64,000 nucleotides of DNA from Volucribacter psittacicida. Lineage in GTDB: Bacteria > Pseudomonadota > Gammaproteobacteria > Enterobacterales > Pasteurellaceae. This document shows, piece after piece, positions 63,794 to 64,000 of the stretch. The notes beneath the pieces were generated by a model. It was not told the DNA's origin, did not search any database, and saw nothing but the letters and a program-made list of their open reading frames with translations. The stretch spans positions 104,688 through 168,687 of the forward strand of contig NZ_SMFT01000005.1 of assembly GCF_004339025.1 (NCBI RefSeq). Direction: 5' to 3'. How positions within the stretch are numbered: position 1 is the first letter of the stretch; each line of letters begins with the position of its first letter. The position numbers and the translations under genes are program-made.

Positions 63794-63846
63794 TATCGTT
63801 GTTTTATCGCCGTTTCAATTTAAGATTTTAAACTGAAACAACGATA
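63794..63846. repeat. Intergenic palindromic element, copy F
   Basis: ATCGTTGTTT (63795-63804) pairs with AAACAACGAT (63836-63845). Inside, GTTTCAATTTAA faces TTTAAACTGAAAC. It lies between yjjP and the rRNA operon. Confidence 0.7.
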
Positions 63847-63895
63847 TTATAGACAAGCCTATGGCAAAATAAAGAGATAACCCCATAAAACAAAA

Positions 63896-63920
63896 ACCCC
63901 TGTTACCTAACAACAGGGGT
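63896..63920 (-). terminator. rRNA operon terminator
   Basis: ACCCCTGTT/AACAGGGGT, 9 pairs, loop 7, followed on the minus strand by TTTTTGTTTT. Just past the 5S gene. Confidence 0.9.
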
Positions 63921-63932
63921 CTCTTCAATTTA

Positions 63933-64000
63933 ATAACCTGGCGGTGACCTACTCTCACATGGGGAGACCCCACACTACCATCGGCGTCACGGCGTTTCAC
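63933..64000 (-). rRNA. rrf: 5S ribosomal RNA, 3' part (cut by window edge)
   Basis: On the minus strand the sequence reads GTGAAACGCCGTGACGCCGA, then TGGTAGTGTGGGGTCTCCCC and ATGTGAGAGTAGG, ending GCCAGGTTA, a clear match to gamma-proteobacterial 5S rRNA. The 5' half lies outside the window. The exact 3' end (about 63933) is estimated. Confidence 0.93.

Overview
The window is chromosomal DNA of a Pasteurellaceae bacterium. The evidence is the repeated Haemophilus-type DNA uptake sequence (AAGTGCGGT and its complement), Haemophilus-like proteins throughout, A+T-rich DNA, and a gene order (yheO-tusDCB-rpsL-rpsG-fusA-tuf) shared with gamma-proteobacteria. I do not assign a species.

Chromosome, 1-25384. 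In order: adenylate cyclase (cyaA, TTG start); a tamA-tamB-ppx run (outer-membrane assembly module plus exopolyphosphatase); a small membrane ORF with an SPFH/prohibitin-like protein; the NarP-type regulator; adhE behind a perfect FNR box; nudJ-rluE-crcB; the str operon (rpsL, rpsG, fusA, tuf) with a consensus sigma-70 promoter; tusDCB with the yheO regulator; fkpA, slyX and deoC; then yjjB and the 3' part of yjjP. At least six intergenic gaps carry copies of a palindromic element with ATCGTTGTTTCAATTTAA-like arms.

Prophage, 25385-63118 (37,734 bp). This is a complete-looking Mu-like transposable prophage with TG...CA ends and a 5-bp target duplication (TTAGT at 25380-25384 and 63119-63123). 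It splits yjjP; removing it and one TTAGT restores one 269-codon frame. Order from the left: MuA-type end sites, repressor (minus strand), ner, transposase A, target-activator B, a run of small early genes (including an ANR-type regulator, DUF2786 and GemA), Mor, lysis genes (amidase, small membrane proteins, nested Rz/Rz1), terminase, portal, an F-like head protein with an extra C-terminal domain, G, protease I with internal scaffold Z, capsid, tail sheath and tube, frameshifted tail chaperone, tape measure, baseplate, a fibre with an internal duplication, a permuted NlpC/P60-like protein, an XRE regulator, Com, a DNA adenine methyltransferase in the mom position, two minus-strand genes and the right end.

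The most interesting signals are non-coding and lie in the prophage. (1) A near-identical 20-bp box, CTTTAAANNCCTTTAAAANC, occurs before the amidase, protease I, tail chaperone and gp46-like genes; a relative lies in minus orientation upstream of the right-end genes. (2) At those four plus-strand starts, and at the methyltransferase, the Shine-Dalgarno sequence or start codon lies in a perfect hairpin. (3) Two structured RNA candidates occur, after the F-like gene (41563-41643) and before com (61044-61134). (4) A 400-bp non-coding gap between G and I sits where phage Mu has its strong gyrase site. Together these suggest a late regulon using one short operator, with translation gated by start-site hairpins.

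Right flank, 63119-64000: the 5' part of yjjP, another palindromic element, a rho-independent terminator and the 3' end of a 5S rRNA gene, so an rRNA operon reads in from the right on the minus strand.
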